From Choristoneura fumiferana (lineage: Eukaryota > Arthropoda > Insecta > Lepidoptera > Tortricidae), in contig NC_133472.1 in NCBI RefSeq assembly GCF_025370935.1, positions 5,137,134-5,201,133 on the forward strand: a stretch of 64,000 nucleotides of DNA. The letters run 5' to 3'. The first letter of the stretch is position 1. Each line of letters starts with the position of its first letter. Shown piece after piece: positions 32,877-42,484 of the stretch. The position numbers were made by a program, and so were the translations under genes. The notes below the pieces were generated by a model. The model did not search any database and was not told where the DNA came from. It saw only the letters and a program-made list of their open reading frames with translations.

Positions 32877-33303
32877 TTTTTATATATATAGATATTATTT
32901 AATACGAGAATATAATATATTTCGGAATAGCCTCCACCCAGTTGCCGTGTGACTGTGGAAACAATGTTTAGTATCGTTAAAGCTAACAACTACGCGTACT
33001 CTTGTTAATAACTAAATAACATAAGGTTTAACAACAAAGTAAGCAGATAATGACCGGGTAAAGTTTAATAAGCTCACCGCTTTTGTACGTACTTCTCAAA
33101 TCGCCTGGTTTTTCAGTGTTTTTATTTTACATGCAACGTTCAAACGTACAGTTATAGCAGAGCCCCTCTCCTAACCAAAATGTACTCAGTGCGAGGTCAA
33201 TTTAGATGGTTACTGACGTGGAAATTGTAAACGTAACCGTGATAAAATTAAAATTAAATTAATTAAATTTCTTATTGGTTGTGCTATATGACCTACCTGT
33301 CTT
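32877..33303. other. Unassigned AT-rich stretch
   Basis: It begins with a TATATATA run. No exon, element end or RNA is recognised. Confidence 0.4.
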
Positions 33304-34065
33304 AGGGTTCCGTAGTCAACTAGGAACCCTTATAGTTTCGCCATGTTTGTCTGTCTTTCTGTCCGTCCGCGGCTAAGCTCAGAGACCGTTAGTACTAGAA
33401 AGCTGTACTTTGGCATGAAATATATATTAGTCAGGCCGACAAAGTGGTAAAATAAAGAAGCACTAAAAAAACATTTTTTTAGATTACCTCCCATAAACGT
33501 AAAGTTGGGGGTGATTTTCTTTTATTGTTAGATACTTCTTTGAAAACCATTAGCGGTCGCTAAGGCACTTGTTCCACCGCCGACGATGAGCGAGAAGCGA
33601 GTAGAGCGAGTAACTAGAAACGAGTGGGTGAGCATAGTTTTCCTTGTAAGTTTGATATACTTACTACCATCATGATTTTTTTTTTAAATTTCCACCCACC
33701 GGTTTAGATTTTAGAGAGGGGGGGGGGACGCTCGATTATAATGAAAATTTGCACTTTAAAGTTGAATATTTTGCAAATAACTGAATCGAGAAATCTTTTA
33801 AAAGACCTATCCGACGACACTACAAGGTTGGATGAGAAAAAAAACCCACTTTACGTCTATGGGTGGTACACTAAAAAAAATTTTTTTTGAATTTTTTTAT
33901 CGTACCATTTTGTCGGCATAGTTTAAATATATATTCGTGCAAAATTACAGCTTTCTAGCATTGATAGTCCCTGAGCAAAGCCACGGACGGACAGATAGGC
34001 AGACAGACATACAGACATGGCGAAACTATAAGGATGCCGTCTTTGCCATTTTGGCTACGGAACCT
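33304..34065. mobile_element. Composite of two AGGGTTCCGTAGCC elements head to head
   Basis: The left part reads AGGGTTCCGTAGTCAACTAG ... CTTATAGTTTCGCCATG. The right part is inverted, reading CATGGCGAAACTATAAGGAT near its end. A palindromic arrangement of two partial copies around about 33590-33640. Confidence 0.65.
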
Positions 34066-34486
34066 TAACAAGGTATACTTTGGCCGGTTTTTTTATTATG
34101 AGAGGGAGGCAAATGCGCAAGCAGGACATCTGGTGCAAAATAATCACCTAAATACCAAACACCTTCTTTCCTTTGATAGGATTATAGCTAGAGTCATTCA
34201 CGATGGCGCGTGCCGTGGTTCTTATTACAATGTCATTAATGGCTAATTTTGACAAAATCACGCGTCTTCGTGGACGGCACTAGGTTGTTGTTTCTTTAAA
34301 AAAATATGGCTCTGTCCATTGGAGGACAATTTTGCCAGTGTCTAGTAGGTTTTGCCGTTGTGCGGTAAAAAAATTCTAGAAAACGAAATATGAGAGGTAA
34401 TGGTGGATGAACGATGACAGCGCAAAGCCGACAACTCACGGCACTAGGTATTATATACCTACATACCTGCGTAGAAATAGGGCATA

Positions 34487-34806
34487 TTATCTAGGCAAAG
34501 CGGCAAAGCTCTGCGCAGCGGGCGACACCAGCGCAAAGCGCAAACCTCCATGACAACGTCAGTTCTCTTTCTATTTTGTCACCATGACAGATCATGACCA
34601 AAGAGTATTGATATATTTATTAGTAACAATACAAATTTTATACAAAGTAACATGATATTTTACATAGATAGTAACGATAGAGCTATATTTCCAAAAATGT
34701 AATTGAAATAATACGATATTATGGCATTAAAGATACTCAAAAAACTGTTTACGGTTTTGTGCTAATGCTGCACTCTGACGGGAGAAAATTTCAGTAACAT
34801 TCCCTA
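34487..34806. mobile_element. AATAGGGCATATTA-ended MITE
   Basis: It starts AATAGGGCATATTA with GCAAAGCTCTGCGCAG and ends CAGTAACATTCCCTATT. Copies: 36497-36890 and 50917-51510 (inverted). An adjoining TGGAGGACAATTTTGCCAGT piece at 34310-34380 is inverted at 36640-36720. Confidence 0.7.
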
Positions 34807-34835
34807 TTGCCGGAATTTCAATTCAACAGCTGGAT

Positions 34836-35391
34836 CTTAAGCCGAGTTTAGACTTGCGAGTAAAATCGTGCGAATTGCATTGCGGCGCTCGATTGACCAC
34901 TACAAATTCAAAAAGAAAAGATTCCAAAAAAACAATCTTAATTTGATTGCTTAGTAACGATATCTCTTGTCCGGGTGAGCGGTTAGTTCCAATGGAGTGC
35001 CGAAAAAGTTTCTCGATGAGGGCTACGGCATAGATGTCGCTAGCGTCACTGCTTAAGTGGCTAAATAAGAAACAAACAAGCTGAGATATGAGGTGCATAG
35101 GGGAAATTCGTGTCGGTACCGTTGACCATCAGTGGTGTAGCGGTATAGCAGTGATTCCCAGTTCGATTCCCAGTGATGGTCTTATTTTTCTGGTTTTTCT
35201 GTGCATCTATATTTCAGTTTGTATTTTCATTTTAGGTTTTACGGGATGACCGTAAAAGTAAAAATTTGGAATTGAAATAAAAAAATACAAAAAGATTCCA
35301 AAAAACCAATCACTACAAATTCGTTGGCTTCACGGCCTCGCAATGTAATGCAACTTGCACGATTTTTCTTGCAAGTATAAACTCGGCTTTA
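34836..35391. mobile_element. Hairpin MITE interrupted by SINE family 3
   Basis: The arms AAGCCGAGTTTAGACTTGCG (34837) and TGCAAGTATAAACTCGGCTT (right end 35391) frame a central SINE-derived insert carrying GGTGTAGCGGTATAGCAGTG and GATTCCCAGTGATGGTC. Confidence 0.65.
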
Positions 35392-35777
35392 TGATTTACG
35401 CTTGCGCCGCCGCGAGTAAGCACTAGATGGCACTAGTAATCAAATGTTATAGTTTGGTCAAGTGCAGATAAATTGGTTTTAACGGGACATTGCGGTTTTT
35501 ATCTGGGTTGGATTTTAATGGAATGTAAACAAAATTGCGTTGTAGCGGTTATTGAGTTATACAAACTGATATTTCATTAAATTAAACAATAACTTTGCTC
35601 ACCCGTGACCTTATGATAGCTACGTTTAGGCAAGAAAGATGTGTTCATGTAGTTCCTCCGACTAAAAACACACTCAAACCCGATCACCACATTACGCTGA
35701 CGCGTTTCGAACTCAACCAGAGCTCACCATACTATCAGATGTTAGACAATGAAGTTATTTTTTTTTTGTTGTTGTTG
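35392..35777. other. Unassigned stretch plus half of a hairpin MITE
   Basis: Near 35595-35690 it has CCTTATGATAGCTACGTTTA, one arm of the 5830-6170 family. Nothing else is recognised. Confidence 0.45.
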
Positions 35778-35955
35778 CAGCACGGATTGCTGAGGACCCG
35801 GGTTCGATTCCCAGCGCTGGTCTCTTTTTCTGGTTTTTCTGTGCATCCATGTCACAGTTTGTATTTTCGATATGGTTTCACGGGATACCCGTAAAAGCAA
35901 CAAATTTGGAGTTGAAATAAAAAATACAAAAAGACTCCAAAAAACCAATCATTAT
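35778..35955 (+). mobile_element. SINE family 3, plus strand
   Basis: GAGGACCCGGGTTCGATTCC, CAGCGCTGGTCTCTTTTTCT, and the tail AACAAATTTGGAGTTGAAAT ending in an A-rich run. Confidence 0.75.
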
Positions 35956-36496
35956 TATTTTCGTTTCAGTTCATTGATATTTCATACTTTTTTCAGGGTT
36001 CTGCACCTCAAAAGGAATACGGAACCTTTATAGGACTACTCGAGGGTCTCTCAGTCTGTCACAGCCTATTTACTCCAAAATTAAGGTAAACGTGCGGGTG
36101 CTCGTCACAGCCCAAATAGCTAGCACCTTTAACCTTATGGCATTAGCGATATTAATTTTGTCAAATTCATACACTTGTAACTTGTATGTAACATAATCTC
36201 CAGGGCCCAGAATGCTCATGTCGCTCGGGGCTCGTTGGTTTTCATTCTGTTACCACAAAAGTTACAAAATCCCTTAACACGACAAAATTGTTATGTTTCT
36301 CTCGGTAATTTTGTCAAATTGTAGCACTAAACTTTTGTGGTACAGGGCCCAGAATGTTAATGTCCCTCAGGACTCGTAGGTTTTCTTCTGTAACTATCAC
36401 AAAAGTTACAAATGCTTCAACTCGAAAAAATTGCTAAGTATCTCTCAGTAAAAGCACAGAATATATAATAGTACTAGGCTACTCATTGGCTACATA
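35956..36496. other. Degenerate relatives of the 55-bp repeat
   Basis: Pieces such as AATTTTGTCAAATTGTAGCA and ACTTTTGTGGTACAGGGCCC occur near 36300-36350 and again at 36885-36925. They look like ancestral, non-tandem forms of the array at 37012-37341. Confidence 0.5.
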
Positions 36497-36890
36497 ATAG
36501 GGCATGTTAGGCAAAGCTCTGCGCAGGGGGCGACGCCAGCGCAAACCTACATGACAATGTCAGTTCTCTTTATATTTTGTCGCCATGACAGATCATGGCC
36601 AGAGTATTAGTAACAAAATAACTTTTACATCGGTTTTCTAGAATTTGTTTACCGTACAACGGCAAAAACCACTAGACACTGGCAAAATTGTCCTCCGATG
36701 GACAGAGCCATATTTTTTTAAAGAAACAACAACAACAACAACTTTGACATCGATAGTAACGAAAGAGCTACATTTCAAAAAAAAAATTGATATGATATTG
36801 TGGCATTTAAGATACTCTAAAAACTGTTTACGGTTTAGTGCTAGTGCTGCACTCTGACGGCAGAGAATTGCAGTAATATGGCCTATTTTA
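36497..36890. mobile_element. AATAGGGCATATTA-family MITE, second copy
   Basis: It contains GCATGTTAGGCAAAGCTCTG and CTGTTTACGGTTTAGTGCTA and ends GCAGTAATATGGCCTATTTT. A short CAA microsatellite lies at about 36723-36741. Confidence 0.65.
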
Positions 36891-37011
36891 TCAAATTGCA
36901 GCACATAAATTTTGTGGTACAGAGGCTAAAAAGTTATGTCGCTCAGGTCTCATTGGGTTTCTCCTGTACCACAAAAGAGTTAGCGTATCACTGGGCAGTG
37001 CCCTTATTCAT

Positions 37012-37341
37012 TACAACGCTAAAATTTTGTCAAATGGTTGCACTGGTAACTTTTGTGGTACATGGTTACAACGCAAAAATTTTGTCAAATGGTTGCACTG
37101 GTAACTTTTGTGGTACATGGTTACAACGCTAAAATTTTGTCAAATGGTTGCACTGGTAACTTTTGTGGTACATGGTTACAACGCTAAAATTTTGTCAAAT
37201 GGTTGCACTGGTAACTTTTGTGGTACATGGTTACAACGCTAAAATTTTGTCAAATGGTTGCACTGGTAACTTTTGTGGTACATGGTTACAACGCTAAAAT
37301 TTTGTCAAATGGTTGCACTGGTAACTTTTGTGGTACATGGG
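37012..37341. repeat. 55-bp tandem array, 6 copies
   Basis: TTACAACGCTAAAATTTTGT starts at 37012, 37067 (one mismatch), 37122, 37177, 37232 and 37287. Units are almost identical. The array ends 16 bp from the exon 1 donor, so in gene direction it forms the very start of intron 1. Confidence 0.95.
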
Positions 37342-37357
37342 GCTGGCTGGTACATAC

Positions 37358-37489
37358 CTTTCCATCGAGCACGGTCTGCTCTGGAAGACCTTCGCCCTGG
37401 TACAGCACGCTATTGGCCTGGGAGTCGTAGTTGGATTGCGCCTGCGCCGCAGTCAGCGCGCATGCGGCGAGTAGCATAAACAGCGCCAT
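37358..37489 (-). CDS. ZP-N membrane protein gene, exon 1 (start codon, signal peptide)
   Basis: Coding part of an exon that begins at 37498 after acceptor TTTGCTTTCAG and ends at donor GTATGTACC. The ATG at 37489 is the only start in the exon and gives 44 codons, phase 0 end. Residues 1-17 (MALFMLLAACALTAAQA) form a typical signal peptide with cleavage likely before QSN. The rest is QSNYDSQANSVLYQGEGLPE then QTVLDGK, a short extracellular lead-in. The acceptor before the ATG means at least one 5' untranslated exon lies further right, position unknown. Confidence 0.85.
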
Positions 37490-37534
37490 CTCTGATCTCT
37501 GAAAGCAAACAGAATAGGTAAATAATTGATTGAA

Positions 37535-37668
37535 CAGTCACCAGCATAAATATCTGCCACAGCGGAGCGTGCAGAAATATCTGACACTTCCTTCCGGCCC
37601 TAGAAATAGAGTCGTATCAGACACATACATAACGCTTGTTGTGTCAGATATTGGTGCTGGTGACTGTG
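37535..37668. mobile_element. Hairpin MITE next to exon 1
   Basis: CAGTCACCAGCATAAATATC at left, GATATTGGTGCTGGTGACTG at right; inner CTGCCACAGCGG / TTGTGTCAG pairing. A related but interrupted copy spans 51990-52395. Confidence 0.75.
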
Positions 37669-37700
37669 CCAGGCGTCACTTTACGTCATCCCAGCCTATA

Positions 37701-38138
37701 CAGGGTGGCCCATTTAGATCGGTCAGTATGGGAAAGTCTGAAACTATAAGACATACGAAGATCTGTTCTTAGGAACCATATCTTCAATTTAGTGACACGA
37801 AAAACTACATTCATACATTTAAAACAAAACGTTTTGAAAAATGAAACGTACATTATTTCTATTTGGTTATCAATTGTGTAGGTCATAAGCAATAAATGTT
37901 ACTAACAACACGGTAGCTAAAATGAATAAAATGCATTATATTTCATATTCTTTAATAATGTAAGTTTTATTTTTCAAAACGTCCTGGGTCGATTTCCGAG
38001 TTAAGTGCAGATTTTTTTTAAACATATGAATGCAGTTTTTCTTATTATTAAAATCGATGACATGATTCCTTAGAAAAGATCTTCGTATGCCTTATAATTT
38101 CAGACTACCATACTGACCTATCTAAATGAGCCACCCTG
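37701..38138. mobile_element. TIR element inserted in SINE family 2
   Basis: 438 bp, left end CAGGGTGGCCCATTTAGATC, right end TATCTAAATGAGCCACCCTG; arms of about 60 bp reach AGATCTTCGTATG. The left flank CCAGCCTATA is SINE; the right flank TTGGGCACAGGCCTCCTC is the same SINE after a short deletion. Confidence 0.85.
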
Positions 38139-38362
38139 TTGGGCACAGGCCTCCTCTCACTTAGTTCCCACGCGGGCCCAGTGCGGATTGGGAACTACAC
38201 ACACGCACCATTGAATTGCTTCGCAGGTTTGTGCAGGTTTTATTTTCCTAAACTCGTAGTAAATTTTAAATGTAACTTCGCACATGAATTTGGAAAAACT
38301 CAGAGGTGCTAGCCGGGGTTTGTACCCACGATCCTCTGCATGAGAGGTTCCGCCAACACGGC
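38139..38362 (-). mobile_element. SINE family 2, larger part split by 37701-38138
   Basis: It contains CACGCGGGCCCAGTGCGGAT, GCTAGCCGGGGTTTGTACCC and an eroded A box. The first bases of the SINE lie at 37687-37700. Confidence 0.75.
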
Positions 38363-38594
38363 TTCGACTTTGCCACACTTTGCGTAGGTCTATTGTATTT
38401 TTTTTGCATTATGACTTGGTTACAATGATCTTAAATTCAAAGCTATAAAATGTTCACTCAGCTTACCATAAATTATGTTATATCTATCAATGATAATTAA
38501 TTATGATAAAGTTCAAAATATTTCAATGAGAATAACTATAATTAAAATAGCAAACTTCGTATATAGTTAAACAAATATTTTACAGAATAAATAA

Positions 38595-38822
38595 CCTAAC
38601 CAACATAAAGTTTAAAAACAATCAAAGTTCAACATCTCAATAACGGCTGAACCGATTTGGATAAAACATGTTTAAGAACAATCGCTAGAAAACCCGCTTT
38701 AAAATAATAGAAACCGCATTCAAATCGGTCCACCCGTTTAAGAGCTAACGGGGCCACAGACAGACACACATAGCGGTCAAACTTTTTTAACACCCGTCTC
38801 AAAAAGACGGGTGTTAAAAAAG
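38595..38822 (+). repeat. Dispersed element ending in a GACGGGTGTTAA hairpin
   Basis: AACATCTCAATAACGGCTGA, GGTCCACCCGTTTAAGAGCT and CACATAGCGGTCAAACTT recur at 51551-51803 and 53745-53922. This copy ends in AACACCCGTCTC ... GACGGGTGTT. Class unknown. Confidence 0.65.
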
Positions 38823-38892
38823 GTTAAAGTGATTCTCAAAAAAACCTTATTGAAGAGTATTAGTGAAGTTTTCAATTTCGTTTTCGACCGAA

Positions 38893-38972
38893 ACTGGAGG
38901 AGTTCGTATCGTACCGTCCCTCTCACTCTCGTATATAGCGTCAGCGGGATGGTTCTATTTTCGAATTTCGTA
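38893..38972. mobile_element. GGGCTACTACGAA-family palindrome, reduced
   Basis: GGAGTTCGTATCGTACCGTC, then CAGCGGGATGG and TTCGAATTTCGTA. Confidence 0.6.
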
Positions 38973-39027
38973 AATACCCAGTAGTCCCCAGGTACGCAAA
39001 CCGAAATTCGGTTGAGGTAGCAATAGT

Positions 39028-39156
39028 ACATTGTGTCTTAAGGGCGGTAAATAAGGAATTACGAACAAGAGTCTATTAGAAGCCCGAAGTCGAAGACTGA
39101 GGGTTTTAATGAGTCGATGTTCGTAATTCTTGTACCGCCCGTGCGACATACAATGT
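39028..39156. mobile_element. Hairpin MITE, GGGCGGTA family
   Basis: Arms GGGCGGTAAATAAGGAATTA / TAATTCTTGTACCGCCC, outer CATTGTGT / ACATACAATG. Confidence 0.7.
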
Positions 39157-39237
39157 TTTTCATCACATTTGCAAGTAAAATTTTATATCTGTAAAAGAAA
39201 AAATATAATTCTTCCAAATATTGGCGATACCTTAGGC

Positions 39238-39350
39238 TGTGCTCTTGGCAACGTCGCCCTCTACCTCCCCCTCCCTCGGCATGCGCCGCAACCTGCGTGT
39301 GCATGTGGTCCATGTAGTACTGCAGCAAGAGGGTGCGCACCACCATCAGT
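39238..39350 (-). other. GC-rich exon-like open stretch, unassigned
   Basis: A GC-rich island in AT-rich flanks. The minus strand is open as VPVLMVVRTLLLQYYMDHMH, then TQVAAHAEG and a Gly/Arg run, ending at CTAAG before GTATCG, a plausible donor. No clear acceptor is seen upstream; a tandem repeat begins there. It could be a 5' exon or chance. Confidence 0.3.
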
Positions 39351-39360
39351 ACGGGCACGG

Positions 39361-39443
39361 ACTCATTTACCGACCACGGGTTTCATGACAAGAAAATGTG
39401 TACGCGCAATGACTCATTTACCGACCACGGGTTTCATGACAAG
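39361..39443. repeat. 51-bp tandem duplication
   Basis: ACTCATTTACCGACCACGGG at 39361 and 39412, spacer differing slightly. Confidence 0.85.
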
Positions 39444-39549
39444 CACATTAAGGTCGAGGGTTTTATTTGGGGGGTTGCAACCAAGGTAGCCTGCATGTTA
39501 CGACACTGTTTACGAGCAAGTGTGATGAAAATACTTTTCCCAGCCCTAT

Positions 39550-39672
39550 ATTTACTACGAAGTGCAAAATTTGATCTTCGTATCTTGCCGTCCCGCTGTC
39601 GCTAATATCATTTAATACGGGAGTGAGAGGGACGGCACGATACGAACTTCGATTTTCTAATTAAGTAGTAGC
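39550..39672. mobile_element. GGGCTACTACGAA-family palindrome
   Basis: TACTACGAAGTGCAAAATTT at left; GATACGAACTTCGATTTTC and AGTAGTAGC at right; AATACGGGAGTGAGAGGGAC inside. Confidence 0.75.
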
Positions 39673-39969
39673 TGGCCAGCTACGCTTCGGTGAAAGGCAG
39701 GTAATGCGGACGTCCTTGCGACCAGTCCGCTGTGGGACGTGCGTTAACGGTGACGTCACCAACAACTTGGACCATTTAATATTTCTAATGCTTGACTTGA
39801 TAAACTCCGTTTGTCGAAGAGACTATCGAGAGATTTTTTTATTCTTTGCTTCCCTGAGTGACCCGGTTACACTCAAAATAATACCTTTTTTTGTTATGAG
39901 AGCGAGGCAAACGAGGAACCGGATCATCTGATGGGAAATGATTAAATGATAATAATAATAAAATAAATA

Positions 39970-40208
39970 ATAAATATCAATAAATATCATGGGACACTTG
40001 ACACTAATTGAAAGCTTGTACTATTGATACTAGGCAACGGATAAATATAGTTATATAGATATATACATACTTAAATACATATTAAACATCTAAGACCCGA
40101 GAACAAACATAAGTATTATTCATACAAATATCTGCCCCGGCCGGGAATCGAACCCGGGACCTCAAGCTTCGTAGTCAGGTGCCCTAACCACTTAGCCATC
40201 CGGTCGTC
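39970..40208 (-). mobile_element. SINE family 1, near full length
   Basis: On the minus strand: GACGACCGGATGGCTAAGTG (A box), GGTTCGATTCCCGGCCGGGG (B box), then the family tail to TAGTATCAATAGTACAAGC and GTCCCATGATATTTATTG. Confidence 0.85.
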
Positions 40209-40239
40209 TGACCCATGAGTACAACTATACTCAAGGAGA

Positions 40240-40560
40240 GTCCGTTCCCGGCCTTTTAAGAAAGAATAACCCCTTTTTCTAAAGCCCCCCATGAATAGTT
40301 GTCAGGAAACACTGCTGGCGGAAGTTGATTCCATAATTTCGCTGTAAATGGCAGGAAGTGCCGAAGGAAACGCACAGTGGTAGATCGCCATTCATCAAGA
40401 TATGGATTAAAGTTAGACTTTCGGCGGGAGGTGCGATGGTGGAATTACGCAGCAGGTATTAAGTCAAATAATTCTTCGGAGCACTCACCGTGGTAAAGCC
40501 TTAAATACACAAAGGGAACCTACGTTTCTTCGCATAGACAGGGAATCCAAACGATCGGGA
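40240..40560 (-). mobile_element. LINE ORF2 C-terminal remnant
   Basis: The minus strand encodes YHGECSEELFDLIPAA, a stop, then FHHRTSRRKSNFNPYLDEW, RFLRHFLPFTAKLWNQLPP and AVFPDNYS. FLPxTxxLWNxLPxxVFP is a familiar ending of jockey-like reverse transcriptases. Stops interrupt it. Confidence 0.75.
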
Positions 40561-40696
40561 ATCAAGTCACCGACAAGCTGCTCTACGTTGAATGAGGTCA
40601 AGTAGAAGAAGGTACTCGCAGTGAAGCAAAGGTTCCCGATTTATCGGGAGATCTACCGTTCGGCTCTTCCCTCCCGATATCCCGATTTCGGCATTT

Positions 40697-41203
40697 CTAT
40701 CTACCGTTGTACCCTGAGTTTATCTCTCCGATTTCAACAAAATTTGGTAGTCCGTTGTTGGGCCAATCAACTTTTTTACCGACACTAATCTGTCCGCGAA
40801 ATTTTTCAAACAATTGCAGATTTTTGTAAGTAAACATGTTTTTTCTGTAATTTAATAGATGGTGTACATGAATACACGCCATCCTACGTAAGTTCAACCT
40901 ATTAAACCGTGAAATATCTTGTTGGAAGTACGATTTTTTGGTAACGCCAGAGACAATTTTGGTAACGCAGGAGACGCCCAAAGTGTCGGTAAAATAGTTG
41001 ATTGGCCTTGTTACGAAAATTATTAAGAAAAATGTGTAACAAAACGGATACATCCATACAATATTTTGGGGACACATCTGGAGACCCTGTTTTTCCAGCT
41101 CGGAATCATGGACTGAGTCTACCTCACAAATTTTGTTGAAATACAGAAATGCCCATTTAGCGACCTCGTCACACGAATTTCTAAATTTCGAGTAAAGTAA
41201 CAA
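40697..41203 (-). other. 168-codon open frame, function unknown
   Basis: The longest non-repetitive open frame on the right side. It would give a Cys/Phe/Tyr-rich peptide starting MLLYSKFRNSCDEV with a hydrophobic patch (YPFCYTFFLIIFVT). No domain, no splice context and no codon bias toward coding is evident. Repeated TTGGTAACGC words suggest repeat DNA. Probably not a gene. Confidence 0.15.
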
Positions 41204-41329
41204 TTACCTAAAACAGTATTTGTAATACGAAAACACCAAAGGTAACCTGATCAAATTAGAAAAATGCATGGTGATTCCCCAAAACTTCACGCACGGCCTT
41301 TCAATAATGTAGTACCCACAATAGTTATT

Positions 41330-41735
41330 TGTGTCACGAGGGAGCAAAATGGTGTATTTACGGCGAGGGTGTACATTGAATCCAGAATGTAGCTAAGGAT
41401 TCTGCAATAGAATCCTGAGCGTAGCGAGGGATTCTAAAGTAGAATCCTGAGCGTAATGAGAGATTCAAGTGTTAACGCCCAAGATGAAAATAATTTTGCA
41501 CCCGAGTGGCTCATACAACTTTTCACACTGAGCATTAAGAAACTTGAATTAAAATATTCTAAATATTATTAAAGAACAATCAGCATTGAAAATGGCGTGG
41601 CTTTACAATTATCAACTTCGAAAAATGGCATTTGCAATAAAACACTTAGAAAAGCCTTGAACAGAAAAGTAGCACTTTGCTCCCTCTCGTCAGGGAGGAA
41701 AAGTTACTTTTCTGAAGGAGAGGTGTGAAAAATAT
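41330..41735. mobile_element. GGGAGCAAAATGGTG-module element
   Basis: TGTGTCACGAGGGAGCAAAA at left, TGCTCCCTCTCGTCAGGGAG near right. It is the module also present inside 7646-8454. Inner repeats: GAATCCTGAGCGTAGCGAGG and GAATCCTGAGCGTAATGAGA. Confidence 0.75.
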
Positions 41736-41810
41736 ATGAAATCTAAATGTCCTAAAATAGAGTTAATTATTGTTTGGTGGGTGTATGCGGGAAATTCTCT
41801 AAAAATCAGG

Positions 41811-41932
41811 GCGGCTACTCCGCAATACGAAATTTTAACTTCGTTTCATACTGTCCCGCTCACACTAATAGTTGTTTACGGTAGCGTGAGAGGGACCGTA
41901 TGATACGATATTCTAATTTCTCACTTGGTAGT
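41811..41932. mobile_element. GGGCTACTACGAA-family palindrome
   Basis: GGCGGCTACTCCGCAATACG at left; GAGAGGGACCGTATGATACG inside; the right end is decayed. Confidence 0.65.
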
Positions 41933-42206
41933 GGACGTTGTTTTACTTTGACTAAAATCTCCCAAGTTCTTCCGATTTTTAGCTGGAAAATTTAACTATT
42001 TTTAAATTTTCACTTTTGCAACATTGGCTACTCGTATTTGGGTGGGCCTGCCCAGAGATGAGAGAGAATACCAAGTGCGGCCGCATACCTGGGTCTTATA
42101 CCGTTGAAGTAAGGTGCATAAAAAAACGTTACCCAATTCATGTGTTTAATCCTAAATCCTAATTTCAATTGTGTAAATTAATCCCGATTTCGTGGGATTT
42201 TTGGGT

Positions 42207-42484
42207 TTATGCTGGATCTAGGCGACATAAAATTACTTTTTATGCTCTAGTGCATAAAGTAAAATCTTCGTCTAAGACCAAGGTAATCAGCTGTCAACAG
42301 CCACAAACAAAAAAGTTTCTATATATTTTTGAATGATTTTTTATTATATGTAAAATTAAAAATCAATCAAAATAAATCAATAAAACTATAATAAGTATTA
42401 TAATTATGTAGCAATGCGTGAAAAATAAAAGGTACTTATTAGTAAGTGACCAATTGTTTCCACTGTTGCTATTTCATTTTCTCG
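42207..42484. repeat. Second copy of the 5178-5440 segment
   Basis: GTTTATGCTGGATCTAGGCG to TTTCCACTGTTGCTATTTC; it has an extra CAGCTGTCAACAGCCAC absent from the intron copy. Confidence 0.7.

Noticed and set aside
37012..37341. CRISPR array
   Set aside because: The 55-bp units are tandem without unique spacers, and the DNA is eukaryotic.
1041..37489. Naming the gene after a known insect ZP gene (dusky, miniature, neyo and others)
   Set aside because: The ZP-N and span are recognisable as a class, but I cannot tell orthologues apart without a search, and the lack of ZP-C fits none that I can name with confidence.
40697..41203. 168-codon minus-strand frame as a gene
   Set aside because: No domain, no splice or promoter context, and repeat-like words; length alone is not enough in 26 kb of AT-rich DNA.
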